Shown: positions 16,626 through 26,231 of the stretch, one piece after another
Layout: every line of letters begins with the position of its first letter
Position numbering within the stretch: position 1 is the first letter of the stretch
The notes under the pieces: generated by a model
What the model was told of the DNA's origin: nothing
The model's database searches: none
What the model saw: the letters and a program-made list of their open reading frames with translations, nothing else
Position numbers and translations under genes: made by a program
Source of the DNA: a virus
Direction: 5' to 3' (one strand)
Virus record (IMG/VR): IMGVR_UViG_3300021957_006387
Coordinates: 1 to 35,001 of that record
Length of the DNA: 35,001 nucleotides

Positions 16626-19600
16626 ATGGCATATGACTCCGAAAACATTCCTTTAGTTACAAGGATTGAATCAGGCAATGGTAATAACGTAAGTTTTTCT
16701 GTGAATTCAGAAGGTGAGGGTGTTTATAAAATAAACTCTCTTGTTGATTCTGATTTTGTAAAAAGTGTTATTTCAGAAAATCCTGCTGTTGTTGATTCTG
16801 ATATTGTATATAACATGATTAGAGAACATGCTGCTTCTTCAGATGTTTCTGGTGATACTGTTACGTTAAATAATCCCTCCGATGGTTCTTTATCTGTAGA
16901 GCCTGGAATAATAAATTTAGAAGTAAACAACACAGTAGCAGATGCTATTGATAGATTAAACGAAGCTTCAAGAAATGTTTTAAAAAATACAGCTGTAGCT
17001 AATCTAGATTTTACTGGAGATAATTTAGTTGGTGGAGCTGGTTTTACTACAACATTAACAACATCAGCAGATGGTACTCCAAATAGATATGATGTTTATT
17101 GGGGTGATGGTACAGTAGATTCAGACAGTTCTGATAGCACACCTTCCCATACATATAACAGTAACAGTGGTTCTCCTTTTACTGTAAAAGTTGTAGCAAG
17201 AAATAATTCTGGTGAAGGTGCAGGTTCATTTTCAATAAAAGAAAGATCTAATTATGTTATTGTGTATACAGCTACACCAGTAGTTAGCTTTGCAATATAT
17301 GCAGCTTCTTCTGGTGGTTCTCCTATTACAAATTGGGATGATGGAGCAACTGTATATCTACAAAATAACACAACTAATACTTCGAATTCAACTGCTACGT
17401 ATAATTGGAATTTTGGAGATAGTGATGGTGTTTATTATGTTAGTAACGATGGTCAAGCAGGTGGTTCTGTAAACAATGGTGGTTCAAGGTTACCTTATAC
17501 TTTTGATTCTGTCACTGAGACTGATCGAACTTTTAATATTTCATTAACTTTAAATACACACACGACAGCTAATCCATCTGATCTTCCTATAGCTGATTCT
17601 GATAACACATATAAAATATATGATACACATACACCAGTAGTATCAATAGACGATAATGATGGTATTAACGAAGAAGCTACATCAGGACATACTGTTCAAG
17701 CAACTAACAACAGTGGAGCTGGCGTAGGAAGTTATTCAGTTTATGGAAATCAATATGTATATGTGTGGGGTGATGGTACTTCTAACACAACTGTAAATGC
17801 TGGTTCAGGTTCATCTGGCGACAGAGGAGTTGGATCAGTTTCACATACATATGCTTTATCAGGTTCTAATCAATCTAATGGAAATTCGACTACTTTTAAT
17901 GGTGAATTGAGAATTACATCTTTACATTCAAGTTCGCCTTTTTCATCTTCACCTTTTAGTGTAACAGTAAGACCTGATTTGAGAGTTAATGTTGCATTAG
18001 CTTCTACGGATGGTAATTTAACATTATCTGATAGAACTGGAGACAACGTAGGTAGCTTATATAAGTTTACAGATTATAACAACAAAGTTAGATCTAGAGT
18101 TGACCTTGTAAATACATCTCAAAATGCTAGTAGTTATATTATTGAAAGAGGTTTTGGAACTCCAGTATCTAGAACTCAAGGATCTGGTGATCCTGGCACT
18201 GTAGGAGGAAGCAATCAAAATTTTCAGTTTGATGCTGAAGATACTGGTACTTATATTGTTAGAGTAAGAGGTTTTGGTTCACCAGGTGGAGTAGCTCAAG
18301 AAGACAGCGAAACATTAACTGTAACTTTATCAGATCCCCCAACAGCACCTAGTTATCTTACTGAACGTACTTTAACTTTAGCTACATCAAGTGTAGGAAC
18401 TAATCCAAAAACAGCTTATTATGATGCTTCATCAGGGTACGATAGAACTCAAGATGCACCTACATTATCACCTGGAACTAGTTTAACTAGTTCTATAGCA
18501 AGAAGATATACTGGTACCGGTACATTTAGTACAACAACATTAAACGGTGTAGGAGATGCAACTACTGGTTATTTAAGGGCTAGAAAAGGTACAAATGTTA
18601 TAATTGGAACAACAACTTTTACTACTGATTTAAATCAAAACGGAACTTTTGATTCTTTGATAGTATCTAATCAAGGAGACGCTCATGATACTGTTAGTAG
18701 TTCAACTTACCCAACTGGTTTTTATCAAACATTTGATGCTACAATAACTCATTCTTTAGCTAGTGGATCAACATCTAATGGTTTAAATGCTTTTAGATTA
18801 GAAAGTAGTTTTGGCAATTCTAGTTATGTACATATACTTAAAGACAGTGTAACAGATACACCAACTATATCTAATGCAGGTACATTAAGCGTAGGCAATG
18901 CAGGTTCGTTGAAATATATATCTGGTATACCTTACTTCAACTCAGGTTCTCCAACTGTTAGTGTATCAGGAATTACTATTACAAATTTAGTTGGTCTAGC
19001 TTACATTGATGCTTCTAATATTGTTGAAATAGATACTAGTACAAATCAAGAAGGTACATCAGCTTCAGGTACAAATAATACAGACTATACATATGCTAAC
19101 ATAGATGGTTCAACTACAATGTTAAATAGTGGTTTTCCTATAGCAGGAATTGGTAGTGAAGGTACACCATATGCTATTGGAGATTTAAGTGTTCCTATTA
19201 CATCTTCGTCTGTAAGAACTGTAGATAGAATAAAAATAAGAGCTAGAAATGTTAATGGTGTAAGTTCATATGTTGAAAATACAACAAATATAAATGTACA
19301 TACTGCAGCTCAAAGTGGTTTTAATGAAAACTCTATAAGCGTTTCAAATAGTTTAGGATCTACATTTACAGATAACGCAATTAGATCAGCAGCATTTAAA
19401 TCTGAAACAACTAATACACCTTCTTTAAGAGGTTCAAGTTTTAATTATTATTCTACAGAAACTTTTACAGAATCAGCTGATCCTGGCGTAGCTGGAACAA
19501 AAGAAGCTACAGTAAGATTAGGAATATTAAAACACGACGTTACTAACTATTCAACATATGTTCCACCAGGACCAAATAGATCAAGTGATACTGGTACTCA

Positions 19601-19976
19601 GTTTTATACATTAGCATTTAGAAGAGCTGCTATGGCTAACTTTACTGTAAATATAGTTTCAAGTACAGGTATTGAAGGAATGTTTATAGCTGCACCAGGA
19701 ACAACAATAGATAATTCTTCTGGTACAAATGGTTGGTTAAATTGTGGATCACAATATGCTGGAGCAGGTGTTCCAGGAAGCAATACAGGTAGTGGAGGAA
19801 ATGGCTCTGATGGATGTGCGTCTACAGGAGCTGATGTAGTAGGTACTGGAACTTTAAATGGATCCTTTACTTTTACTTTAGGTACAGAAAATTCAACAAA
19901 TGCAGATAGCAATGTTGTATTATTGAGAATAGCTTTAGCAGCTAACGACACAATAACTAGTTTGAGTATTAATTAA
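16626..19976 (+). CDS. Large virion structural protein with PKD-like domains
   Basis: 1116 aa. The N-terminal 120 residues contain two VDSD motifs and IDRLNEASRNVLKN, probably an attachment region. PKD-like (Ig-fold) domains follow, recognised by WGDG motifs and later SHTY strands: VYWGDGTVDS with W159 then SHTYNSN, YNWNFGDSDG near 258-268, and YVWGDGTSN with W381 then SHTYALSG. The remainder is Ser/Thr/Gly-rich beta sequence without a motif I can name, ending in a glycine-rich part (AGVPGSNTGSGGNGSDG) and LRIALAANDTITSLSIN. PKD-type proteins are known structural proteins of marine T4-like phages and often mediate surface binding. It follows the array by 49 nt with AGAGG before the ATG, and its TAA overlaps the next ATG by one base, implying translational coupling. 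Confidence 0.65.
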   Translation: MAYDSENIPLVTRIESGNGNNVSFSVNSEGEGVYKINSLVDSDFVKSVISENPAVVDSDIVYNMIREHAASSDVSGDTVTLNNPSDGSLSVEPGIINLEVNNTVADAIDRLNEASRNVLKNTAVANLDFTGDNLVGGAGFTTTLTTSADGTPNRYDVYWGDGTVDSDSSDSTPSHTYNSNSGSPFTVKVVARNNSGEGAGSFSIKERSNYVIVYTATPVVSFAIYAASSGGSPITNWDDGATVYLQNNTTNTSNSTATYNWNFGDSDGVYYVSNDGQAGGSVNNGGSRLPYTFDSVTETDRTFNISLTLNTHTTANPSDLPIADSDNTYKIYDTHTPVVSIDDNDGINEEATSGHTVQATNNSGAGVGSYSVYGNQYVYVWGDGTSNTTVNAGSGSSGDRGVGSVSHTYALSGSNQSNGNSTTFNGELRITSLHSSSPFSSSPFSVTVRPDLRVNVALASTDGNLTLSDRTGDNVGSLYKFTDYNNKVRSRVDLVNTSQNASSYIIERGFGTPVSRTQGSGDPGTVGGSNQNFQFDAEDTGTYIVRVRGFGSPGGVAQEDSETLTVTLSDPPTAPSYLTERTLTLATSSVGTNPKTAYYDASSGYDRTQDAPTLSPGTSLTSSIARRYTGTGTFSTTTLNGVGDATTGYLRARKGTNVIIGTTTFTTDLNQNGTFDSLIVSNQGDAHDTVSSSTYPTGFYQTFDATITHSLASGSTSNGLNAFRLESSFGNSSYVHILKDSVTDTPTISNAGTLSVGNAGSLKYISGIPYFNSGSPTVSVSGITITNLVGLAYIDASNIVEIDTSTNQEGTSASGTNNTDYTYANIDGSTTMLNSGFPIAGIGSEGTPYAIGDLSVPITSSSVRTVDRIKIRARNVNGVSSYVENTTNINVHTAAQSGFNENSISVSNSLGSTFTDNAIRSAAFKSETTNTPSLRGSSFNYYSTETFTESADPGVAGTKEATVRLGILKHDVTNYSTYVPPGPNRSSDTGTQFYTLAFRRAAMANFTVNIVSSTGIEGMFIAAPGTTIDNSSGTNGWLNCGSQYAGAGVPGSNTGSGGNGSDGCASTGADVVGTGTLNGSFTFTLGTENSTNADSNVVLLRIALAANDTITSLSIN

Positions 19977-21751
19977 TGGCTATTAGTTTAAAATCAAAAG
20001 TCGATTTTCTATTTAAGAAATTAGGTTTCAATGTTACAAGAACTGATTCTGATAGTCTTAAAGGAGCAACTAACGAATCAATACCATCACCGTTAGTCAT
20101 AAGAGGCGACTTAACTTGGAACAAAGCTGGAGCTATTCCTAATGCAATTCCAAGTTCAGATAATTCTATAGTTGAAGTTTATGGTTCAAATAATTTAATT
20201 CAAACTACAATGGACGGAACAGCTTCAACCAATCGTACGTGGCTAACAGGATTAACCAATTGGATCAATCCAGAATTTGGAGCTACATATCAAGTTAAAG
20301 TTTATATACACACAACAGACGATAGCGATAGTGCTGCTAATATAAGTAAACAAGTTTTTGCCTCAGGTTCCGGAAATAACGATGAATGGTTTTTTGATTA
20401 TTCGTCTGGTGTGTTACATTTTATGGGAGAGAATTTACCTAACGGTGTAAGTTTTTCTGGTAAATCTGTTTACATAAGTGGAGCAAGATATGTAGGACCA
20501 TTAGGTTTAGATGAGTTTGTTCCTAATGCTATGAACGAATCTGATCAAGCTGTTGTTTCACAACACACTAGAGATATAAGTAGTTTAAAAAATGCTTTAG
20601 ATTCAGATTATATTTTATTTCAACAAAAAATATCTAACATAGTAGGTATAGGTGACTCTGATTTAAGTGTAGCTGCAACATTAAGAAATAATGTTGATAG
20701 TTTAAGATTAGATGTTGATTCAGATACCATATTTGTTCAAAATCTTAGAACAAAACAAACACAATTAAAACTTTCAATAGACTCTGATTATGCATTATTT
20801 CAAAATAAAATATTAAGTATAAAAGGTATTGAAGATTCTGATTTGACAGTCATGGCTAATTTAAGAAATGATGTAGACAGTTTAATTTCAGACAGAGATT
20901 CAGACACTTCTTTCATACAAAATCTTAAATCGAAACAACAGTTGTTGAAAACTTCATTAGATTCAGATCATGATCTTTTTCAATCAAAACTTTTACAAAT
21001 CGAAGGTATAGGTGATTCTGATTTAACAGTCATGGCTAATTTAAGAAACGAAGTGGATAACCTTAAATTAGACAGAGATTCAGATACAATTATATTACAA
21101 AGTTTAAAAATTAAACAAGATGAAATTCTTCAATTGTTAGATTCAGATCAAGCTCAAATTCAAGCTATACGTACTGAAGTTAGAACAAGATTAGATTCAG
21201 ACTTTGGTCATTTTGCTAGCAAAATATCTGTTGGTGTTGACTCTGACTTACAAACTTTAACTACAAAAGTTTCAAGTCTAATGTTAGATAGAGATTCAGA
21301 TACAATTGTTATTCAAGATCTTAATAAAAGATTGAATATATTAGAAGCTGCAATAGGTGTTACACCATCACAACCAGATGCAACACCTGTACCAACTGAT
21401 TCAGAAACATTAGGAACATTACAATTCCAGACAGACAGTGATAATACACTTGAAGAAAGTATTACTGTTGCGTGGAGAGTAATAGCAGGTGACGGTGCAA
21501 CTGTTACTATTAACACAGTATTATTTGCCAAAGGAATGACTGATGCAAATGTACTACAAATCTTGTATATTAATATTATTGATCACCCAATAGCTAATAG
21601 ATATTGGGAAGTGTTTGCATTGAGAGGTGGAAATAAAATTGAATATGCGTTTAAGGAAAAATATAGTTTATTAGGATACACTTTAACTGTTTCAGTAACT
21701 AAACAAGGAAGTGACAATGCTAATTTTACTAACACAGTTCCTTCATCGTAG
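19976..21751 (+). CDS. Virion structural protein with three 60-residue LDSD repeats
   Basis: 591 aa. Residues 1-190 form a domain I associate with structural proteins of T4-like marine phages (VDFLFKKLGFNVTRTDSDS, NRTWLTGLTNWINPEFG, YQVKVYIHTTD, NDEWFFDYSSGVLHF, GKSVYISGARYVGPLG). Residues 209-388 are three repeats of exactly 60 residues (DSDxxLFQxKI..., GIxDSDLTVMANLRNxVD, DRDSDTxxxQxLK), very likely coiled coil. Further DSD units run to about 445. The C-terminal 120 residues form a different, probably globular domain (ESITVAWRVIAGDGATVTIN, RYWEVFALRGGNKIEYAF). The DSDLxVxAxLRNxxDS segment resembles DSDLKVVADLRNELDSEI of the upstream fibre stalks. The role is presumably tail- or fibre-associated. 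Its ATG overlaps the previous stop (ATTAATG), with no strong ribosome binding site. Confidence 0.65.
   Translation: MAISLKSKVDFLFKKLGFNVTRTDSDSLKGATNESIPSPLVIRGDLTWNKAGAIPNAIPSSDNSIVEVYGSNNLIQTTMDGTASTNRTWLTGLTNWINPEFGATYQVKVYIHTTDDSDSAANISKQVFASGSGNNDEWFFDYSSGVLHFMGENLPNGVSFSGKSVYISGARYVGPLGLDEFVPNAMNESDQAVVSQHTRDISSLKNALDSDYILFQQKISNIVGIGDSDLSVAATLRNNVDSLRLDVDSDTIFVQNLRTKQTQLKLSIDSDYALFQNKILSIKGIEDSDLTVMANLRNDVDSLISDRDSDTSFIQNLKSKQQLLKTSLDSDHDLFQSKLLQIEGIGDSDLTVMANLRNEVDNLKLDRDSDTIILQSLKIKQDEILQLLDSDQAQIQAIRTEVRTRLDSDFGHFASKISVGVDSDLQTLTTKVSSLMLDRDSDTIVIQDLNKRLNILEAAIGVTPSQPDATPVPTDSETLGTLQFQTDSDNTLEESITVAWRVIAGDGATVTINTVLFAKGMTDANVLQILYINIIDHPIANRYWEVFALRGGNKIEYAFKEKYSLLGYTLTVSVTKQGSDNANFTNTVPSS
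20600..21139 (+). repeat. Three in-frame 180-nt (60-residue) repeats
   Basis: Residues 209-268, 269-328 and 329-388 of the 591-aa protein align without gaps. Each starts DSD(Y/H), contains GIxDSDL(S/T)V near position 17-24, LRN near 28-30 and DSDT at 40-43. Repeats 2 and 3 are closest (DSDLTVMANLRN in both). Confidence 0.9.
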
Positions 21752-21762
21752 AATTTTAATAA

Positions 21763-21770
21763 TATAAATA
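21763..21770 (+). promoter_or_regulatory. T4-type late promoter box before gp18
   Basis: Perfect TATAAATA in the 62-nt gap between the 591-aa gene and gp18, 43 nt before the ATG. Confidence 0.7.
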
Positions 21771-21786
21771 TAACAGATAATTTATC

Positions 21787-21800
21787 TTTGTAATTACAAA
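21787..21800. promoter_or_regulatory. 14-nt perfect palindrome abutting the gp18 ribosome binding site
   Basis: TTTGTAATTACAAA is a perfect inverted repeat in the predicted gp18 leader, between the late box and AAGGAG. It could be a weak hairpin or protein site; no known function. Confidence 0.35.
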
Positions 21801-21813
21801 AAGGAGTCGATAG

Positions 21814-24006
21814 ATGGCGTTCCAAGTTAGCCCAGGTGTACAGGTCAAAGAAAAAGACCTAACAAATATAATCCCAGCAGTTGCAACTTCAACAGGAGCT
21901 TTTGCAGGAAATTTCGAATGGGGTCCATGTCTAGAACCAACATTAATAAGTTCAGAAGAACAGTTAGTTTCTATATTTGGTAACCCAGTTGTTTCAACCA
22001 TAGCAGGTGAAAGTAACAGAACAGATTGGTATTCAGCAGCAAACTTTTTATCTTATGCTAATGCTATTCAAGTTTGTAGAATTTTAACAGACGGTGCAAG
22101 AAATGCTGCATCAGAATTCTCAACATTAGAAGCTGGTAAAACAACTTTGACAATAACAGGTACTACTCCTGTTTTTACCTTTCCAGACTCAGACGGAGAA
22201 GGTCATAAAACAGAAACTGTTACAATAGGAGCAATTACTGGTGCATCAGCTTTCACATTTAGAGTAACAGACTCAGACAATATAAGTAACTCTGGTGATA
22301 TAGCAAACATAATTAAAAATGCTATTAACGTTGAAGGAAACGCAGTAGATGCTGCAATTGATTCAGACGGGTCATCATCATTAAGTAATGATGCAACAAT
22401 AACTTTTACAACACCAGCTGGTACAGATCCATCTGCAGTAACTACTATAGGTTTGTCTTTTATTCCAATAGAAGAACAAGAACAAGGTGCAGGATTTTCT
22501 ACAGCAGCTGTTCTCAATAACTTAGATGATTTTATTGCAGAAGAAAGTACACTTACAAACGGATCTGTATATGCAAGATTTCCAGGTTCAAGAGGAAATG
22601 GTGTAGGTGTTATTTTAATTGATGCATCAATAACAGATAGTGATTTTTTAAATACATCTTTAGTTAATAGCGGAACAATAAAAGCAGGTGAATTTTTTGA
22701 TAAAAAACCTGGAAAGTCTCAATGGTCAACTGATACATTTGATTCAGATGTCAACGATGAAGTTCATATAATTGTACATACAACAGATACAACTATCACA
22801 GGAAATGCATTTGAAGTTTTAGAGACACATGAAGCTTTGTCTAAAGCAGGTAATGGTTTAACTGCTGATGGTGGTCAGAATTATTACAAAACTATTGTTA
22901 ACAATACTAGTAATTGGATTTACATTTTATCTGAAGATAACGCTAATGGAACCTCAGTTACTTCTTTAACTAACAGTGAACAAACAACTGCAATAGGAAC
23001 TAGTATCTACAAAAGTAATCAAAATGATTTTGTAAGATTTGTTTCAAATGCATCAATAGCTGGTGTTAGAAGATATAATCTTAACGGAGGTTCATCAGGT
23101 GATGATATTGACGCAGCAGATTACACATCAGCATTAGATAAGTTTAAAGATGCTGAAGAAATTGATATATCTCTTTTAATAGGTAATCATTTTGGATCAG
23201 GTACATCAAATGCATTAAAACAAAAAACTGTACAAAAATATGCAATAGACAACATTGCTAAAATAAGAAAAGATTGTATAGTTTATGTGTCACCATCATA
23301 TGATTCAGCTGTTATAAACCCAACTGCTAAGAAAGTTGCAGATCATTTTGCTGATTACAACAGTAATTCATACACTGTTTTTGATTCAGCTTGGAAAAGA
23401 ATGTATGATAGATACAACGATGAGTATTTTTGGTCACCTTTAGCAGGAGATACTGCTGGGTTGACAGCAAGATCAGAATATACAAACGATGCATGGTGGT
23501 CACCAGCTGGTTTCAACAGAGGCTTTGTTTCAAATGTTACTAAGTTATCTTACAATCCACAACAAGCTGACAGAGATGCTCTGTATAGGGAAAGAATAAA
23601 TCCTGTTGTTACTGTAAGAGGACAAGGTACTTTATTGTTTGGAGATAAAACAGCTCTATCTAGACCTTCAGCATTTGATAGAATCAATGTAAGAAGATTG
23701 TTTATAGTTTTAGAAAAAGCAATAGCAACAGCAGCAAAGTTTCAGTTGTTTGAATTCAACGATGATTTCACAAGAGCTAATTTTGTAGCAGCTATAGAAC
23801 CTTTCTTACAAGACATAAAAGCAAGAAGAGGTGTACAAGACTTCAAAGTTGTTTGTGACACTACTAATAACACATCAGCAGTGATCGATGGCAATAGATT
23901 TGTAGCAGATATTTATATCAAGCCAAACAGATCAATTAACTTTATTACTCTTAATTTTGTAGCAGTACGAACTGGAGTAAGTTTTGAAGAAGTAGCAGGA
24001 GCTTAA
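21814..24006 (+). CDS. gp18: Contractile tail sheath protein (gp18-like)
   Basis: 730 aa. The start (FQVSPGVQVKEKDLT, then GAFAGNFEWGP) and especially the C-terminal half match T4 gp18 as I recall it: RYNDEYFWSPLAGDTAGL, DAWWSPAGFNRG, YRERINPVVT, GDKTALSRPSAFDRINVRRL, FKVVCDTTNNTSAVIDGNRF, SINFITLNFVAVRTG. It forms the contractile outer cylinder of the tail around the gp19 tube. It is somewhat longer than T4 gp18 (659 aa). Residues about 109-225 hold a DSD-bearing beta-rich segment (FPDSDGEGHKTETVTIG, FRVTDSDNISNSGD) probably lying in the surface-exposed variable domains. A strong AAGGAG site precedes the ATG, with a perfect late box 43 nt upstream. gp19 follows by one base. Confidence 0.95.
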   Translation: MAFQVSPGVQVKEKDLTNIIPAVATSTGAFAGNFEWGPCLEPTLISSEEQLVSIFGNPVVSTIAGESNRTDWYSAANFLSYANAIQVCRILTDGARNAASEFSTLEAGKTTLTITGTTPVFTFPDSDGEGHKTETVTIGAITGASAFTFRVTDSDNISNSGDIANIIKNAINVEGNAVDAAIDSDGSSSLSNDATITFTTPAGTDPSAVTTIGLSFIPIEEQEQGAGFSTAAVLNNLDDFIAEESTLTNGSVYARFPGSRGNGVGVILIDASITDSDFLNTSLVNSGTIKAGEFFDKKPGKSQWSTDTFDSDVNDEVHIIVHTTDTTITGNAFEVLETHEALSKAGNGLTADGGQNYYKTIVNNTSNWIYILSEDNANGTSVTSLTNSEQTTAIGTSIYKSNQNDFVRFVSNASIAGVRRYNLNGGSSGDDIDAADYTSALDKFKDAEEIDISLLIGNHFGSGTSNALKQKTVQKYAIDNIAKIRKDCIVYVSPSYDSAVINPTAKKVADHFADYNSNSYTVFDSAWKRMYDRYNDEYFWSPLAGDTAGLTARSEYTNDAWWSPAGFNRGFVSNVTKLSYNPQQADRDALYRERINPVVTVRGQGTLLFGDKTALSRPSAFDRINVRRLFIVLEKAIATAAKFQLFEFNDDFTRANFVAAIEPFLQDIKARRGVQDFKVVCDTTNNTSAVIDGNRFVADIYIKPNRSINFITLNFVAVRTGVSFEEVAGA

Positions 24007-24007
24007 T

Positions 24008-24568
24008 ATGACTTTAAGAATTGATGATTTCAAAGCTGCCCTTATTGGAGGCGGTGCAAGACCAAATTATTTTAGAGTGATACCTAGTTTTCCAGGAGGT
24101 GTAACATCTACAGATAATACAGGTTTAGGATTAGTACAATTAGGTTCATTTGTAATAAAAGGAGCACAACTACCTCCTTCAACAATTGGAGAAATTCCTG
24201 TTCCTTTTAGAGGAAGACAATTGAAAGTTGCAGGAGATAGAATATTTGAAGATTGGACTATCACAATCATGAACGATAACAACTTTGCAATAAGAAATGC
24301 ATTTGAATCGTGGATGAATCAAATAAACCAACACGTTGGTGGTACAACATCTCTAGGAACAAACATTCAAGCTTACATACAAGATTGGAGAGTTGAACAA
24401 CTAGATAAAAATAATGATGTACAAAAAACCTATACCTTTAGAGGCTGTTTTCCAGTGCAAGTTGATCCTATAGATATGTCTTTTGACGCGACAGACACTA
24501 TCGAAGAATTCAGCTGTACTATTGCGTATCAATATTGGACTAGTAATACTACGGACAATGTAGGATAA
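24008..24568 (+). CDS. gp19: Tail tube protein (gp19-like)
   Basis: 186 aa, slightly longer than T4 gp19 (163 aa). The core motif LKVAGDRIFEDWTITIMNDN corresponds to INVAGDRTFDDWTVTVMND in T4 gp19, and the end IEEFSCTIAYQYWTS to IQTFEVTLALDYWE. Hexameric rings of this protein stack into the inner tail tube through which DNA passes, inside the gp18 sheath. The gene starts one base after the gp18 stop (TAATATG). AGGAG at 23997-24001, inside the gp18 end, serves as its ribosome binding site, so the two are co-translated, fitting their matched stoichiometry. Confidence 0.95.
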   Translation: MTLRIDDFKAALIGGGARPNYFRVIPSFPGGVTSTDNTGLGLVQLGSFVIKGAQLPPSTIGEIPVPFRGRQLKVAGDRIFEDWTITIMNDNNFAIRNAFESWMNQINQHVGGTTSLGTNIQAYIQDWRVEQLDKNNDVQKTYTFRGCFPVQVDPIDMSFDATDTIEEFSCTIAYQYWTSNTTDNVG

Positions 24569-24614
24569 ATTTACTATAACAATAGTAGCTAGTATAATAT
24601 TATGAGGAAGCAGA

Positions 24615-26231
24615 ATGGCAGAAAAAACTATTAATCTTTTTGGATTTGATTTAGTCACTCCAGAAAATGAAAAAAAACAAGTAAGTCCTGTACCTGTTGA
24701 AATGGATGACGGTACAGAACTTCCTGTTGGAGGACGCGTTGGTTACACATATGAAATTGATAAAAAATATCGAAACGAACATCAATTAATAACTCAATAT
24801 AGAAACGTGAGCTTTTATCCAGAAGCTGATGCTGCAATAGACGATATTGTTAATGAAGCTTTTGTTGTTGAACATGAAAGAGCTCCAGTATCAATACGTT
24901 TAGATACTCTGAATATAGACGATAGAATTAAAAAGATAATAAGAAGCGAGTTTAAAAACGTATTACATTATCTTAAATTTCAAAGAAAATCTTATGATCT
25001 ATTTAGACAATGGTACATAGATGGTAGATTGTTTTTTCAAGTAATAATAGATAAAAAAAATCCTAAAGATGGTATTCATGAACTAAGACCTATCGACGCT
25101 TTAAAAATAAAAAGAATGGTTAAACCTGAATACGAAAAAGATAAAAATACAGGTGTTCCAGTTCTTACAAAAGTAAACGAATGGTACGAATATGCTCCAG
25201 ATAAAAATATGAATAGCTCTGCTAAACTATCAAAAGATAGTGTAGTTTTTTGCCCTTCTGGTATACTTGACAGAAACAGAGGAATGATTGTAGGTTATTT
25301 AGATAAAGCTATTAAACCATTTAATAATTTAAGATCAATGGAAGATGCTTTAATTGTTTATAGAATAGCAAGAGCTCCTGAAAGAAGAATATTTTATGTA
25401 GATGTTGGTCAGCTTCCTAAGATTAAAGCTGAACAATATATTAAAGATATGATGAATAGATATAGAAATAAAATTGATTATGATCCTAGTACTGGTTCAA
25501 TAAGAGATAGTAGAAAATTTATGTCTATGTTAGAAGATTTTTGGTTACCAAGAAGAGATGGATCAAAAGGAACTGAAATTACTACACTTCCAGGAGGACA
25601 AAATCTAGGTGATCTTGATGATGTTGAATATTTTAAAGGCAAGTTGTATCAATCTTTAAATGTACCTATGAGTAGAATCAATCAAGATAATAATTTTCAA
25701 CTTGGAAGAGCTTCAGATATTAGTAGAGATGAATTGAAATTTACAAAATTTATTCACAGAATAAGAAAACAATTTGCTGAATTGTTTAATGAAGTGTTGA
25801 GAGTACAATTAGTTTTAAAAGGCGTATGTACAACTGGTGAATTTGAAGAGATGAGACAGTATATAACATATGATTATATTTCTGATACACATTTTGAAAA
25901 TTTAAAAAGAATTGAAATACTAGGAGATCAACTTAATGTGTTAAGAGATGCTTCTGAATATGTTGGTAAATATTTTTCTATAGAATATATAAGAAAAGAA
26001 ATACTTGGTCAAACAGAAGAAGACATTGCAAGAATTGATAAACAAATTATGAGTGAAATGGATAAAGAACAAATACAAGATATAGATGTTCCTTCTGACA
26101 TTGCAAATAACGACTTTGTTAATATGTATGATGATTATAAAAAGTCACCAGAGATGACCTTAACAGAAAACAGTAGTGATTTAGATATAAATACTACAGT
26201 AATAGAAGAGGATTCTGATGCCATTACCTAA
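24615..26231 (+). CDS. gp20: Portal vertex protein (gp20-like)
   Basis: 538 aa, close to T4 gp20 (524 aa). Recognisable portal segments are QYRNVSFYPEADAAIDDIVN near the N-terminus, the crown/wing region (LKFQRKSYDLFRQWYIDGRL, FQVIIDKKNPKDGI, ELRPIDALKIKRM), RIARAPERRIFYVDVGQLPK, FWLPRRDGSKGTEI and ITTLPGGQNLGDLDDVEYF, then RINQDNNFQLGRASDISRDE. The dodecameric portal nucleates the prohead, is the DNA channel and binds terminase and neck. The C-terminus is acidic and ends EEDSDAIT. GAGGAA precedes the ATG. The last 14 nt overlap the next gene. A perfect TATAAATA lies inside its 3' end. Confidence 0.95.
   Translation: MAEKTINLFGFDLVTPENEKKQVSPVPVEMDDGTELPVGGRVGYTYEIDKKYRNEHQLITQYRNVSFYPEADAAIDDIVNEAFVVEHERAPVSIRLDTLNIDDRIKKIIRSEFKNVLHYLKFQRKSYDLFRQWYIDGRLFFQVIIDKKNPKDGIHELRPIDALKIKRMVKPEYEKDKNTGVPVLTKVNEWYEYAPDKNMNSSAKLSKDSVVFCPSGILDRNRGMIVGYLDKAIKPFNNLRSMEDALIVYRIARAPERRIFYVDVGQLPKIKAEQYIKDMMNRYRNKIDYDPSTGSIRDSRKFMSMLEDFWLPRRDGSKGTEITTLPGGQNLGDLDDVEYFKGKLYQSLNVPMSRINQDNNFQLGRASDISRDELKFTKFIHRIRKQFAELFNEVLRVQLVLKGVCTTGEFEEMRQYITYDYISDTHFENLKRIEILGDQLNVLRDASEYVGKYFSIEYIRKEILGQTEEDIARIDKQIMSEMDKEQIQDIDVPSDIANNDFVNMYDDYKKSPEMTLTENSSDLDINTTVIEEDSDAIT
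26186..26193 (+). promoter_or_regulatory. Possible intragenic late promoter before the gp13-like gene
   Basis: Perfect TATAAATA inside the portal 3' end, 24 nt before ATG 26218, matching the spacing of intergenic boxes. Chance is possible in AT-rich coding DNA. Confidence 0.4.

Noticed and set aside
24572-24598. Small hairpin TACTAT/ATAGTA and a TATAAT-like box before the portal gene
   Set aside because: Six A/T-rich pairs and a lone -10-like hexamer without a -35 are expected by chance here; no late box is present.
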